Of a DNA stretch of 64,000 bases, positions 1 through 8,299 are shown one piece after another. The position numbers and the translations under genes are program-made. The stretch lies in NCBI RefSeq assembly GCF_014635205.1, contig NZ_BMCN01000001.1:806001-870000 (forward strand), given 5' to 3'. Origin of the DNA: Jeotgalicoccus aerolatus (GTDB taxonomy: Bacteria; Bacillota; Bacilli; Staphylococcales; Salinicoccaceae). Positions within the stretch are counted from its first letter, which is position 1. Each line of letters starts with the position of its first letter. The notes below the pieces were generated by a model. It worked only from the letters and a program-made list of their open reading frames with translations. It made no database searches and was not told the DNA's origin.

Positions 1-1
1 A

Positions 2-436
2 ATTGTCAGTCCATTTTTAAGATATAACACAATATTGATTACCATCTATATATATTTTGTTATTTACAGCGGAGCCTTAGTCAGACATACCGATTCTTCA
101 CTGGCATGTACTGAATGGCCGCACTGTATGCCGGGATCAGTACTGCCGGCAAACTTTTACCAGGCAGTACAGATGGGACACAGATTTCTCGTTGGTATTT
201 TAGCCATCTGGATGCTGCTGATTCTTATTCATGTGCTTAGAAAATACAGCCGGTCACCGATTATTAAAAAAGGATGGATTATTGCATTTACGCTCTTGAT
301 GATGCAGGTGCTGACAGGAATGCTTTCTGTATTCACTCAGGTCAATATTTTTATCGCCCTGTTTCACGCCTTATTCATCACCCTCCTTTTCGGACTCCTG
401 TGCTATTTCATTATGCTCCTGTCGAGAAATAAATAG
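2..436 (+). CDS. ctaA: heme A synthase CtaA, C-terminal part (cut by window start)
   Basis: The reading frame is open to the first base, so the 5' part of the gene lies outside the window and about 144 C-terminal residues are visible. CtaA oxidises heme O to heme A in the cytoplasmic membrane for aa3-type terminal oxidases. The visible part holds the RHTDSS segment and a Cys-x-x-Trp-Pro-x-Cys loop typical of Gram-positive CtaA. It also has the GHRF and FHALF histidine helices that supply heme ligands in this family. Four hydrophobic segments match the second four-helix bundle. A TTG at 35 is only an internal codon. A hairpin terminator follows closely, so the gene ends its transcript. Neighbouring ftsW/ylaN/typA match the order in staphylococci. 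Confidence 0.93.
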   Translation: MVSPFLRYNTILITIYIYFVIYSGALVRHTDSSLACTEWPHCMPGSVLPANFYQAVQMGHRFLVGILAIWMLLILIHVLRKYSRSPIIKKGWIIAFTLLMMQVLTGMLSVFTQVNIFIALFHALFITLLFGLLCYFIMLLSRNK

Positions 437-448
437 TACGAGTTAATC

Positions 449-490
449 AAACCTTTAATTCCTTTATGTGAATTAAAGGTTTTTCTGTTT
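449..490 (+). terminator. terminator of ctaA
   Basis: Inverted repeat with 13-bp arms (449-461 and 470-482) around an 8-nt loop, followed by a T-rich stretch. It lies 12 nt after the ctaA stop. Confidence 0.85.
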
Positions 491-560
491 TTACATAATC
501 TTTATACAATCGGGTATATGTAATTCAATAAAATAAAATATGCAAAGGATAGTGATTGTA

Positions 561-1571
561 TTGAAAGATATTTTCGTCTTATTAAAAAAAGGCAGCATGG
601 CTTCTTTAACTGCTGCCATCGTTAACTTTATTTTGGCAGGCTTGAAAGGCGCCGCATTTTTATTAACAGCAAACGTCGCAATGTTTGCAGAAATGATGCA
701 CTCTTTAGGGGATGCTATTAACCAAGTCTTTGTTTTTATCGGCTCAAGCCTGTCAAAAAAAGCACCGACTGAGCGTTTCCCTTTCGGCTTTGGACGGCTG
801 GTCAATCTCGTCTGTCTGTTCGCCATCGTTATTGTCGGTATACTGTCTTACGAAACGCTGATGGAGGGAATTCATCATATTATCGAGCCGCTGCCCGTCA
901 ATCCAGATACAACGATGCTGCTGATTAATATTGGTGTGCTTGCTGTCGCTGCAGTACTTGAATCCTTTGTTCTCTATAAGGCCGGAAAAGAATTGCTCCA
1001 GCAGGCAGAACAGCCTCATGACGGGATTAAGCCTCTGACACTGAGCTTTAAACATATGAACAGAGCAAAACCGGCAACAAAACTTGTATTTTTAGAAGAT
1101 ACCGTTGCAACTCTGGGTGCCGTGCTTGCGATTATTGCTATACTGATTGGCCGTTTTACTGGATTTGCCCAATCTGAAGGTATTGCTTCAGTACTAATTG
1201 GATTAATGATGTTCTATATCGTTTATAAAGTATTTATGGAAAATGCAGCCGGCGTACTTGGTGAAAGCGATCCGCATATGGAACAGCGGATTTCCCAAAT
1301 TGTTTTAAGACATGATGATATTAAAGACATTCAAAAATTATTTGTGCTTAAAGAAGGCGATGCATTGCACGTAGAAGTTGTCGCCGAGGTTTCACCTGAC
1401 TTAACGGTTGATTACACTAATGAATTACGCGATAAAATAGAAGCACTGATTTTAAAACAGAGTCATGTTGCCGACGTCAATATGGAGTTCGAAGTCGATG
1501 ACGGCAATCGTTCATGGCCTAAAACCCAAGATCAGCTAGACACAAAATCTAGACAAAAAGAACGTTTTTAG
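561..1571 (+). CDS. cation diffusion facilitator (CDF) family metal efflux transporter
   Basis: CDF proteins export divalent metals such as Zn, Mn or Fe by proton antiport in the cytoplasmic membrane. The protein has about six hydrophobic segments, with the metal-site signature HSLGDAINQ in helix 2 (H and D as ligands) and a FPFGFGR motif in the loop before helix 3. A C-terminal cytoplasmic domain of about 90 residues fits the dimerisation domain. It resembles the ZnT9-like subgroup more than CzcD. I prefer the TTG at 561, because AAAGGATAG (544-552) is the only Shine-Dalgarno-like sequence. An ATG at 540 would add seven residues and has no such site. It is a single-gene unit with a terminator shared with the convergent ftsW. 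The metal cannot be read from the sequence. Confidence 0.85.
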   Translation: MKDIFVLLKKGSMASLTAAIVNFILAGLKGAAFLLTANVAMFAEMMHSLGDAINQVFVFIGSSLSKKAPTERFPFGFGRLVNLVCLFAIVIVGILSYETLMEGIHHIIEPLPVNPDTTMLLINIGVLAVAAVLESFVLYKAGKELLQQAEQPHDGIKPLTLSFKHMNRAKPATKLVFLEDTVATLGAVLAIIAILIGRFTGFAQSEGIASVLIGLMMFYIVYKVFMENAAGVLGESDPHMEQRISQIVLRHDDIKDIQKLFVLKEGDALHVEVVAEVSPDLTVDYTNELRDKIEALILKQSHVADVNMEFEVDDGNRSWPKTQDQLDTKSRQKERF

Positions 1572-1575
1572 ATAG

Positions 1576-1610
1576 AAAAAAGGATTGCCAAGTATTCGGC
1601 AATCCTTTTT
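1576..1610. terminator. bidirectional terminator between the CDF gene and ftsW
   Basis: Stem AAAAAGGATTGCC / GGCAATCCTTTTT with an 8-nt loop. It gives a T-tail on both strands and reaches the stop codon of ftsW. Confidence 0.9.
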
Positions 1611-2796
1611 AAATCCCTCTATTTTTCAACTCTATTTCTTTTTGTTTCACGTGTTTTGCTGCGATAACAAGCAAGCCTATCGCAATAGACACACTAAGGA
1701 ATGAAGATCCCCCGTAGCTTAATAACGGCAATGGCACACCCGTTAACGGAATAATTTTTGAAATCCCGCCAATATTTATAAACACCTGCATCGTAATGTA
1801 CATCGCTACCCCGATACAAATAATTCTATAAAATGTATCCGTTGAACGGTGAGCATACGTTAACGCTTTAATGATAATAATCAGATACAGCGCTATGATG
1901 ACAAGTACACCGATCAGACCAAGCTCTTCTGCAATAACAGCCATAATAAAGTCTGTATGCGGTTCCGGCAAATAACCAAGTTTGATGACTCCGTTCCCGA
2001 TACCGGTTCCGAACAAACCGCCATTAGAAATTGCAATCAGCGAGTTCGTCAGCTGATAACCTGTTCCCATCGGATCACTGAAAGGATGGAAGAATGTATC
2101 AATACGGTGCATTTGATAGGCTGACAAAACAGAGCCTGTTGCCAAATATCTGATACCCGCAACCATGCCCATTGCCAGTACTCCAATTAAAGCAGACCAG
2201 CCTAATATTTTAAATGGAATCCTTACATATAAAAACATGCTCAGTATAATTGCAGCAATAACCATCCACGTTCCCATATCATTTATCATGACAAGTCCCG
2301 ACACAATCAAGATAAATACCAGCGGGAATATGCTGGAGTAATCATCGTTGCTGATACGTTTTTCGCGCCTTGAATATATGTAAGCCAAATATAAAATGGC
2401 AACTACTTTAAAGAATTCTGATGACTGGAGACCGAATGGTCCAAAACTGATCCAGTTCCGCTGACCGTTTACTTCGGTACCAAAAAACATAGTAATTAAA
2501 AGCAGAATGATAATACCGATCAGCATAATCAGCTGAACACCTTTCATTTTGAAAAAGTTTCCGCTCATAAAGTAAGTCATAAAAAAGACCAAAGCGAAAC
2601 CTAAGATGATAAACATCAGGTGTCTGATATAGTAATGTTCAGAGTTCCCTTCATTCATCTGAGCCGGCACCATACTAGCACTGTATACCATAACCAGACC
2701 GATCAGCGACAGTGCAACATATGCGATAAGTATTAAAAAATCTACGTACTTTGAATATGATTTTACATAGTGAAAGAAATTTTTTATAAATTGCAC
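1609..2796 (-). CDS. ftsW: SEDS-family peptidoglycan polymerase FtsW
   Basis: A 395-residue protein with about ten membrane helices, the usual FtsW/RodA/SpoVE length and topology. SEDS proteins polymerise lipid II into glycan strands together with a class B penicillin-binding protein; FtsW does so at the division septum. Visible signatures are EPHTDFIMAVIAEELG, which contains the conserved loop acidic residue, and PLPLLSYGGSSF near the C-terminus. Assignment to FtsW rather than RodA rests on context: in staphylococci ftsW lies beside ylaN and ctaA/pycA. The gene follows ylaN on the same strand, but a hairpin terminator lies between them, so ftsW may depend on readthrough or its own promoter. 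Its stop codon touches its own terminator. Confidence 0.88.
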   Translation of the reverse strand: MQFIKNFFHYVKSYSKYVDFLILIAYVALSLIGLVMVYSASMVPAQMNEGNSEHYYIRHLMFIILGFALVFFMTYFMSGNFFKMKGVQLIMLIGIIILLLITMFFGTEVNGQRNWISFGPFGLQSSEFFKVVAILYLAYIYSRREKRISNDDYSSIFPLVFILIVSGLVMINDMGTWMVIAAIILSMFLYVRIPFKILGWSALIGVLAMGMVAGIRYLATGSVLSAYQMHRIDTFFHPFSDPMGTGYQLTNSLIAISNGGLFGTGIGNGVIKLGYLPEPHTDFIMAVIAEELGLIGVLVIIALYLIIIIKALTYAHRSTDTFYRIICIGVAMYITMQVFINIGGISKIIPLTGVPLPLLSYGGSSFLSVSIAIGLLVIAAKHVKQKEIELKNRGI

Positions 2797-2812
2797 GTCT
2801 GGTCCCTCATTT

Positions 2813-2841
2813 AAAAAAGTCTAAAGAAATATTCTTTAGAC
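2813..2841 (-). terminator. terminator/attenuator between ylaN and ftsW
   Basis: On the minus strand GTCTAAAG/CTTTAGAC (2819-2826 and 2834-2841) with a 7-nt loop is followed by six T. The ylaN stop codon lies inside the stem. Because ftsW follows in the same direction, it may partly attenuate ftsW. Confidence 0.75.
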
Positions 2842-3126
2842 TCGATTCTTTTCTCTTTCCATATATGCTTCGTGTACTTTAGATACTTCAACTTCAAGGT
2901 GATCCAAAATAGCACGTCCATCTTGTGCGTCAACTAAGCCAAGTCTTACTGCAAAATTTATCTCTTTCGATAAGCCGAACATTTGAGTATCCAGAACTTC
3001 TTCAAATACAGGACACTGGGGCATCGTTAAATTTTCCATTTGAACTTCGATTAGTTGGAGAATTCTGTCGGCGTCTTTGTCCAATTGTTCATAAGCAACT
3101 CTACTCATTTGTTTTTCAACAGACAC
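2836..3126 (-). CDS. ylaN: YlaN family protein (UPF0358/DUF1507), Fur-linked iron-response factor
   Basis: A 96-residue helical protein with the family core [18 protein letters not shown] followed by [15 protein letters not shown]. YlaN is conserved in Bacillus and Staphylococcus and is needed at low iron. In S. aureus it has been described as an iron-binding protein that interacts with Fur and relieves its repression. The start is set at the GTG at 3126, because a strong GAGGGGGG lies 5 nt before it. An ATG nine codons earlier would put that purine tract inside the gene, and family members of about 91-95 residues fit the shorter form. ftsW follows after a terminator. Confidence 0.9.
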   Translation of the reverse strand: MSVEKQMSRVAYEQLDKDADRILQLIEVQMENLTMPQCPVFEEVLDTQMFGLSKEINFAVRLGLVDAQDGRAILDHLEVEVSKVHEAYMEREKNRV

Positions 3127-3282
3127 GCGGTTCCCCCCTCGTTTACTCTTCATAAAATTTTATCTTAACACTCATGAAAAAGCAAGTAACATCATAAAAT
3201 GCATTCTTAGTGATTCCTGATTTCTATTGTATAATTTTCGTATAAACTTTGCTATAATTTCTAATCAAAGGGAGCGATATAA

Positions 3283-3768
3283 ATGATAATTCAACTTACC
3301 GGAAATGTACGGTATCAAATCACTTTGGATCCATCAACATGGATATTTGATGACCGTAAAATAATATTAGAAGATCTGCTGAGACAAACTGAAGATGGTG
3401 AAGAGATTACTTTCAATGACGAAACTGAATGGAATCGTCAAATTATCGAAGGTGAAACGAAACCGCCTACTTTAAAATCTGAGAAGAAACACAAGAAACG
3501 TGAACTTCTCGAAAATTCATTTGTGATCGGTCTCGCACCATTTTTAGAATATGCTGAGGCATACGATAATGAAGATGCAATCATTAAATTTGTACATAAT
3601 GACGGAGAAACAGAATTGGCATATAAAGACCGCGAAACGTTTTATGCCCACTTCTCAAATAAAGGTAAACGCCTGCACGAGGACGGTCTATTTGATCTGC
3701 TGGTCGTCGATGAAGACGGCAGGGAACAAAATCGACTCGAATATGTTACTAAAATCGAATTTCAATAA
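3283..3768 (+). CDS. conserved hypothetical protein, YlaL-like
   Basis: A 161-residue soluble acidic protein. The N-terminal part resembles the Bacillus YlaL family, which is usually found in the yla cluster between typA and ylaN as here. The motif YQITLDPSTWIFDDRK near residues 11-26 is the most characteristic stretch. A lysine-rich linker (residues 66-73) separates it from a second half that may be a small alpha/beta domain. Some databases label homologues as peptidyl-prolyl isomerases, but I see no isomerase motif and make no functional claim. The start ATG has AAAGGGAG at 3268-3275. It is a single-gene unit, divergent from ylaN and ended by a strong hairpin. Confidence covers the gene being real; the family is inferred. 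Confidence 0.8.
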   Translation: MIIQLTGNVRYQITLDPSTWIFDDRKIILEDLLRQTEDGEEITFNDETEWNRQIIEGETKPPTLKSEKKHKKRELLENSFVIGLAPFLEYAEAYDNEDAIIKFVHNDGETELAYKDRETFYAHFSNKGKRLHEDGLFDLLVVDEDGREQNRLEYVTKIEFQ

Positions 3769-3770
3769 AA

Positions 3771-3814
3771 AAAAGCTCCGGAAACTTTAATAATTAAAGT
3801 TTCCGGAGCTTTTT
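3771..3814. terminator. bidirectional terminator (YlaL-like / YlaH-like)
   Basis: Near-perfect 20-bp arms with a 4-nt loop, A-rich on one side and T-rich on the other. It directly follows the stop at 3768 and serves the convergent gene ending at 3818 as well. Confidence 0.92.
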
Positions 3815-3817
3815 AAC

Positions 3818-4192
3818 TTACTTTGCGGGCGGGCCTTTCGGCTGAGTAATATTTCCTTCTTTTCTTTCCTTATGCAGTCTATATCTGTAACCTGCCAGTA
3901 CAATCGCAATGACGACCAGACATTCTGCTACAGGGTAAAAAGCACCAAAGAAAGTTAAGAATATTACACCGATAAACATCAGTATATAAATGACAACTGT
4001 TTGCCATAATTTAACTTTGCGGGCAAATCCCAGCTGGTAGACGATTGCACACAGTACGAATATCGTAATGAATAAATACCACATACCAGTCTCAGGATTA
4101 GAATCAAGACCGTATACTCTCCCGAAGAAAGTGAGTCGTTCTTGTAGATTAGTCCCACTTTGTGCGTTCAGGAGAATGAGAGGGTTAAACAA
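3818..4192 (-). CDS. YlaH-like integral membrane protein
   Basis: A short protein of about 124 residues with three hydrophobic segments and a basic C-terminal tail. The motif YQLGFARKVKLWQTVVIY, followed by FYPVAECLVV, matches the YlaH-like family (PF14036) next to typA/ylaG in Bacillus. Its function is unknown. It starts 15-25 nt after typA on the same strand, so the two are cotranscribed. Two starts are possible: GTG at 4201, or TTG at 4192. I prefer TTG because GGAG sits 8 nt before it, whereas the GTG has no properly spaced ribosome site. It ends at the shared hairpin. Confidence 0.8.
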   Translation of the reverse strand: MFNPLILLNAQSGTNLQERLTFFGRVYGLDSNPETGMWYLFITIFVLCAIVYQLGFARKVKLWQTVVIYILMFIGVIFLTFFGAFYPVAECLVVIAIVLAGYRYRLHKERKEGNITQPKGPPAK

Positions 4193-4216
4193 CTGCCTCA
4201 CTCCACTTCGCTATAA

Positions 4217-6040
4217 TTACTTGCTTTTTTTATTGGCTTTTTCACGCGCATTTTTCTCTAGAATTTTTTTGCGCATACGGACTGTTTCTGGCGTAATCTC
4301 CACAAGTTCGTCCTCATTAATATATTCAAGTGCTTCTTCAAGTGTTAATGATCTTGGTTTTTTCATTGTTGTCGTCTGTTCTTTTGTTGCAGAACGGATG
4401 TTGTTGGCTGCTTTAACTTTAGTAATATTTACGCCAAGGTCATTTTCGCGTGAGTTTTCTCCGACGATCATACCTTCGTATACTTCAGTACCCGGTTCCA
4501 TAAAGTTAGTTCCGCGTCCTTCTAAAGCAAGAATTGAGTATGTGCTTGCAGCACCTTTATCAATTGATACAAGTACACCATTTCTTCTGCCGCCGATACG
4601 GCCTTTAACTAGCGGACGGTATTCTTCAAAAGTATGGTTAATAATTCCGTAACCGCGTGTCAAAGACATGAATTCAGTACGGTAACCGATGAGACCGCGG
4701 GCAGGGATAAGGAATGTCAGGCGCGTCTGTCCATTGCCTGTCGTTACCATGTCGAGCATTTCACCTTTACGGGCCCCCATCGATTCGATAATGCTTCCTG
4801 TGTTCTCTTCGTGCACGTCGATTTGTACACGTTCGAATGGTTCGCATTTTACACCGTCAATTTCGCGTACGATAACTTCCGGTTTAGACACCTGGAGCTC
4901 AAAGCCTTCACGTCTCAAGTTTTCAATCAGGATTGATAAGTGAAGCTCGCCGCGTCCTGAAACTTTCCATGCATCCGGCTGATCCGTCGGATCTACACGC
5001 AGTGACACGTCAGTTTCTAATTGGAGCATTAAACGATCTTCAATTTTTCTTGCAGTGACGTGCTTACCTTCGCGGCCGGCGAATGGCGAGTTATTAACTG
5101 CAAATGTCATCTGAAGTGTCGGTTCATCTATGTGAAGAACCGGCAATGCTTCTTGAGCATCCGGAGGAGTGATTGTCTCTCCGACGTTAATGTCTTCCAT
5201 ACCGCTGATAGCGATTAAGTCTCCGGCTTTGGCACTGTCAATTTCAACTCGTGTCAGTCCTAAGAAACCAAAGATTTTTGAAACACGGAATTTTTTAATC
5301 GATCCGTCGAGTTTAATCAGTGATACAGTTTCACCGACGTTAATCGTTCCGCGGAATACGCGTCCGATACCGATACGGCCAACATAGTCGTTGTAATCCA
5401 GTAATGATACTTGGAATTGCAGCGGTTCGTCGCTGTTATCGACTGGCGCAGGCACATAGTCTAAAATCGTATCGTAGATAGACTGCATGTTTTCATCCTG
5501 TTCGCTTGGGTCTAAGCTTGCTGTACCGTTCATAGCTGATGCGTAAACAACCGGGAATTCCAGTTGTTCATCATTAGCATCTAATTCGATAAAGAGTTCA
5601 AGAACATCATCCACAACTTCTTCTGGACGTGCACTCGGTTTATCGATTTTGTTTACTACAACAACCGGTTTTAAGTTTTGTTCCAATGCTTTTTTAAGCA
5701 CGAAACGCGTTTGAGGCATCGTACCCTCATAGGCATCGACAACGAGAATTACCCCGTCAACCATTTTCATAATACGTTCTACTTCTCCGCCGAAGTCAGC
5801 GTGTCCCGGTGTATCTAAGATATTAATACGCGTATCTTTATAATCGATCGCTGTATTTTTGGCAAGGATTGTAATCCCGCGCTCACGTTCTATATCATTT
5901 GAGTCCATGGCACGCTCTTCAACGTGTTCATTTTCACGAAAAATTCCAGACTGTCTTAACAGCTGGTCTACAAGCGTCGTTTTACCGTGGTCTACGTGTG
6001 CAATAATTGCAATGTTTCTAATATTTTCTCTCAGGTTCAT
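4217..6040 (-). CDS. typA: ribosome-associated translational GTPase TypA/BipA
   Basis: TypA is an EF-G-like GTPase that binds 70S ribosomes and assists assembly and translation under stress. The G1 motif AHVDHGKT lies near residue 14, followed by the switch I RGITI segment, G3 DTPGHADF and G4 NKID. Domains II and III and the TypA-specific C-terminal domain follow, to a total of about 607 residues, the normal length. The start is ATG at 6040 (a TTG codon directly precedes it), with GAAGGGAA upstream. YlaH-like follows in the same operon, and the YlaF-like gene diverges from it, as in Bacillus. No key residue looks changed. Confidence 0.96.
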   Translation of the reverse strand: MNLRENIRNIAIIAHVDHGKTTLVDQLLRQSGIFRENEHVEERAMDSNDIERERGITILAKNTAIDYKDTRINILDTPGHADFGGEVERIMKMVDGVILVVDAYEGTMPQTRFVLKKALEQNLKPVVVVNKIDKPSARPEEVVDDVLELFIELDANDEQLEFPVVYASAMNGTASLDPSEQDENMQSIYDTILDYVPAPVDNSDEPLQFQVSLLDYNDYVGRIGIGRVFRGTINVGETVSLIKLDGSIKKFRVSKIFGFLGLTRVEIDSAKAGDLIAISGMEDINVGETITPPDAQEALPVLHIDEPTLQMTFAVNNSPFAGREGKHVTARKIEDRLMLQLETDVSLRVDPTDQPDAWKVSGRGELHLSILIENLRREGFELQVSKPEVIVREIDGVKCEPFERVQIDVHEENTGSIIESMGARKGEMLDMVTTGNGQTRLTFLIPARGLIGYRTEFMSLTRGYGIINHTFEEYRPLVKGRIGGRRNGVLVSIDKGAASTYSILALEGRGTNFMEPGTEVYEGMIVGENSRENDLGVNITKVKAANNIRSATKEQTTTMKKPRSLTLEEALEYINEDELVEITPETVRMRKKILEKNAREKANKKSK

Positions 6041-6179
6041 CAAGAGGATTTTCCCTTCGTATATAGAGTATCTTTATAACCGTAACAGTATACCATAGTT
6101 TTTACCAATTTGAACAATCAAGATTTCAATTTTTATGATATAATTCGAAATAAGACAAATGACTTTTAGGGGAATACTT

Positions 6180-6371
6180 ATGGAAAAGAAAAAATCAAAG
6201 GCTGTATTTTTCATACTTGCTGTATTGGCTGTGTTAATGATGATTGCATTTTCAGTCTTCATTGCTGAAGAGATGATTATCTTTGCAATCCTTACAGTCG
6301 CAGTGTTTATTGGTATATTCGGTGTCGGTTTTACACTGAAGAAAAAGTACCGTGAAAACGGCTGGCTGTAA
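6180..6371 (+). CDS. small membrane protein, DUF5325/YlaF-like
   Basis: A 63-residue protein with a short basic N-terminus, two hydrophobic segments and the ending FTLKKKYRENGWL. Size, topology and position divergent from typA match the YlaF-like DUF5325 family of unknown function. The start is ATG at 6180, seven bases after TAGGGGAA. An ATG at 6159 in the same frame would contain this ribosome site inside the coding sequence, so it is rejected. It forms a monocistronic unit ended by a strong hairpin. Confidence 0.8.
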   Translation: MEKKKSKAVFFILAVLAVLMMIAFSVFIAEEMIIFAILTVAVFIGIFGVGFTLKKKYRENGWL

Positions 6372-6400
6372 CTGCAATTTTCGCATAACTGCTTATTTAT

Positions 6401-6456
6401 TATAACAGATTTCCTTTTATGTATTAACAAAAAAAGGAAATCTGTTATATTTTTTT
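6401..6456 (+). terminator. terminator of the YlaF-like gene
   Basis: 18-bp arms TATAACAGATTTCCTTTT (6401-6418) and complement (6433-6450), then a run of T. Confidence 0.92.
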
Positions 6457-6479
6457 GACTGTTTTTAAATTATCGTCTT

Positions 6480-6508
6480 TTGACGACAATTTCAGCCCGT
6501 TTAATAAT
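6480..6508 (+). promoter_or_regulatory. candidate sigma-A promoter of the NERD-like gene
   Basis: TTGACG (6480-6485), 17-nt spacer, AATAAT (6503-6508), then AAAGGAG and the start at 6538. Motif match only. Confidence 0.55.
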
Positions 6509-6537
6509 GGACCTATCATTGTTAAAGGAGCTTATAT

Positions 6538-7098
6538 ATGAGACAAAAAAATGAGAAATTGAAAGTATATGAATTTTTATATAACCGTCTGCCTTTTAGC
6601 GATAACGAAACTGAAGAGTATGAAGCAATGCAGCGCATGGATTTACTGGAAGAGCATTTTGATTTATATCTTAGAAAGATCAATACAAAAAACATGGAAC
6701 TCCACTGGCATTGTGAAGTGGTCGTCGGCACTGAGCACGAAATGATCAACGTGCTGATTGCAACCGAATACTGCTATTATTTGTTCGTTCTGCACGACTA
6801 CTCAGGAGAACATTATATTAATCCGTTTAATATTTTAATCAACAAACAATACGAGGCTGTATATGATTTAAACCGTACAGCTAAAATCTATGATAAGTTC
6901 AAAGAGTCTCTGATTGATGAAGGCAGCTTCCAGCGTCCAATTATTATTAAACATGTCGTTATGAACGAGACATTCAAACTGGCAAAGCGGCCTTCCGATC
7001 AATTCCTGACACTTAAAAATCTGCCCTTTTATTTAAAAGCAATTGAACACAGTGCTGTAATTCGAAAAAAGCATCTGCGTCCGGACTTGCGGACTTAA
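6538..7098 (+). CDS. NERD-like domain protein, zero-frame product ending at an in-frame stop
   Basis: A 186-residue reading frame with a good AAAGGAG site before ATG 6538. Residues 25-95 resemble the nuclease-related NERD fold: hydrophobic strands in a MINVLIATEYCYYLFVLHDY segment, then SGEHYI. The acidic/lysine residues expected of an active nuclease are replaced (N71, and L85-H86-D87 where E-x-K is expected), so catalysis is doubtful. The frame ends at 7098, only a few codons past an A-AAA-AAG heptamer (7065-7071). The next 350 bases encode a matching C-terminal part with a zinc ribbon in the -1 frame. A slip at the heptamer would give one 294-residue protein. The gene is therefore either recoded, truncated by an indel, or affected by a sequence error. 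The NERD assignment is by eye. Confidence 0.7.
   Translation: MRQKNEKLKVYEFLYNRLPFSDNETEEYEAMQRMDLLEEHFDLYLRKINTKNMELHWHCEVVVGTEHEMINVLIATEYCYYLFVLHDYSGEHYINPFNILINKQYEAVYDLNRTAKIYDKFKESLIDEGSFQRPIIIKHVVMNETFKLAKRPSDQFLTLKNLPFYLKAIEHSAVIRKKHLRPDLRT
7065..7094 (+). other. candidate -1 frameshift site: slippery heptamer plus stem-loop
   Basis: The heptamer A AAA AAG (7065-7071) is in the correct phase of the upstream frame. A 7-nt spacer follows, then a GTCCG/CGGAC stem (7079-7083 with 7090-7094). Spacing and heptamer match bacterial -1 recoding sites such as dnaX; the stem is short. A homopolymer indel remains the simpler explanation. Confidence 0.4.
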
Positions 7099-7421
7099 AA
7101 TACCGTGCGAAAGTCTCAAATAAAACTTTCAACGAGTTTTCATACGGTCTGAAATGCACCCATTGCAATCAATTCGAGCTTGCACTCTTAAGCGGCAAAC
7201 TCTCACTCTGCGAGTCATGCCGCACTGTCCATAATATAGAAGTCCTCTTAAAAGCATATTTCGAGACACTGGATCTTTTAAATGTACCCATGTGCTTTAC
7301 AAAAAAAGAAATTAAGCAGCATATCAATCTAACTCTTTCAAGCTACGCTTTAAACAAATATATTAGAAACTCATTTACAAAAACGTCTAGGCATTCCCAA
7401 TATTATTATTATAAATTGTGA
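7071..7421 (+). CDS. out-of-frame C-terminal part of the NERD-like gene with CX2C-X14-CX2C zinc ribbon
   Basis: In the -1 frame relative to the upstream gene, 116 codons run from 7071 to a TGA at 7419-7421. Counted as one protein they are residues 179-294. C207-T-H-C210 and C225-E-S-C228 form a CX2C-X14-CX2C zinc ribbon. They are followed by a basic, helical tail rich in Lys, Asn and Tyr. There is no ATG, GTG or TTG in this frame between the preceding stop (7044) and the first cysteine pair, so independent translation is unlikely. The end overlaps the convergent suhB gene by 13 bp. Coding character here (cysteine pairs, long open frame, abutting suhB) argues that it was or is part of the upstream gene. 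Confidence 0.6.
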   Translation, partial: ASASGLADLKYRAKVSNKTFNEFSYGLKCTHCNQFELALLSGKLSLCESCRTVHNIEVLLKAYFETLDLLNVPMCFTKKEIKQHINLTLSSYALNKYIRNSFTKTSRHSQYYYYKL

Positions 7422-8221
7422 AAGTCATCATGAAAGTCATGGAGCGTTTTATCATTTTTAAAAAATTCGAGTATATCCAAATGGATCTCAGGATTGCCGC
7501 TTATTACGCTCGTCGTTCCAAGTAAAGGCAGTTCATTACCGTGTATATCCGTCGTTTTGTAACCTAGCTCACCAGTAATGATTTGCCCGCCTGTATAGTC
7601 CCAAGGATGAAGTTTAATAAAGAGCAGTGCGGCAATCTGTCCTTTTGCAAGCATAGCGAATTCCAAAGCTGCTGAGCCGTATGACCTTACACTTCTGGAA
7701 GCTGCCATAATATTAAAAAAGGAATCTTTCGTTGCTTCCCTCAAAATACGTTTCGGGTTTGTGGCAATCAGCGATTTACTCAACGGTTCATTTTTTGCAT
7801 GAGCCAGCGGCTGATCATTTAAAAAAGCACCTTGTTTGTACTTAGCATGATATAAATCACGTTTCATGCAATCGTAAATTAAGCCGCAATATGGTTCACC
7901 ATCAATGAAAACACCGATGGATATCGCAAAATTTTCTCCCTGATGCACGAAATTTAAAGTGCCGTCGATTGGATCGACAATCCAAATAACCCCTTTTGTA
8001 TCAGTAATATTTTCGCCGTGACCCTCTTCACCGATAATACGGTGGTCCGGAAACTTTTCTTGTATTTCTGTATATAAAAACTGTTCAGTTTCTTTATCGA
8101 CATCGGTAACCAGATCATTTGGATTAGATTTACTGTCGACCTTAAATTCTTTCGTCATGCGCGTTTCAACAAATTGCCCGGCTTTAACGATTAATTCTTT
8201 GCCAAAGTTATATATATCCAT
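7409..8221 (-). CDS. suhB: inositol monophosphatase family protein (SuhB/YktC-like)
   Basis: A 270-residue Mg-dependent phosphatase of the IMPase fold, cytosolic. The three metal-site motifs are present: GEEGHGE at residues 64-70, DPIDGT at 83-88 and WDYTGG at 207-212. The family hydrolyses inositol-1-phosphate or related sugar phosphates such as fructose-1,6-bisphosphate or NADP; the physiological substrate in staphylococci is not settled. The neighbour yktB is divergent from it, as in Bacillus and Staphylococcus. The 3' end overlaps the zinc-ribbon part of the convergent NERD-like gene. It is a monocistronic unit as far as can be seen; no clear terminator lies after it. Confidence 0.9.
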   Translation of the reverse strand: MDIYNFGKELIVKAGQFVETRMTKEFKVDSKSNPNDLVTDVDKETEQFLYTEIQEKFPDHRIIGEEGHGENITDTKGVIWIVDPIDGTLNFVHQGENFAISIGVFIDGEPYCGLIYDCMKRDLYHAKYKQGAFLNDQPLAHAKNEPLSKSLIATNPKRILREATKDSFFNIMAASRSVRSYGSAALEFAMLAKGQIAALLFIKLHPWDYTGGQIITGELGYKTTDIHGNELPLLGTTSVISGNPEIHLDILEFFKNDKTLHDFHDDFHNL

Positions 8222-8299
8222 GAAAACACCTCAATCATTTGATTGCTAACCAACTTTATTTTATCATAAGAGAGACCTTTTGAAAGGAGCTCAACCTCT

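Noticed and set aside
4634..4943. Open frames opposite typA, leuC, ilvD, pdhC and other long genes.
   Set aside because: They mirror codon bias of strongly conserved genes on the other strand and have no ribosome sites or recognisable products.
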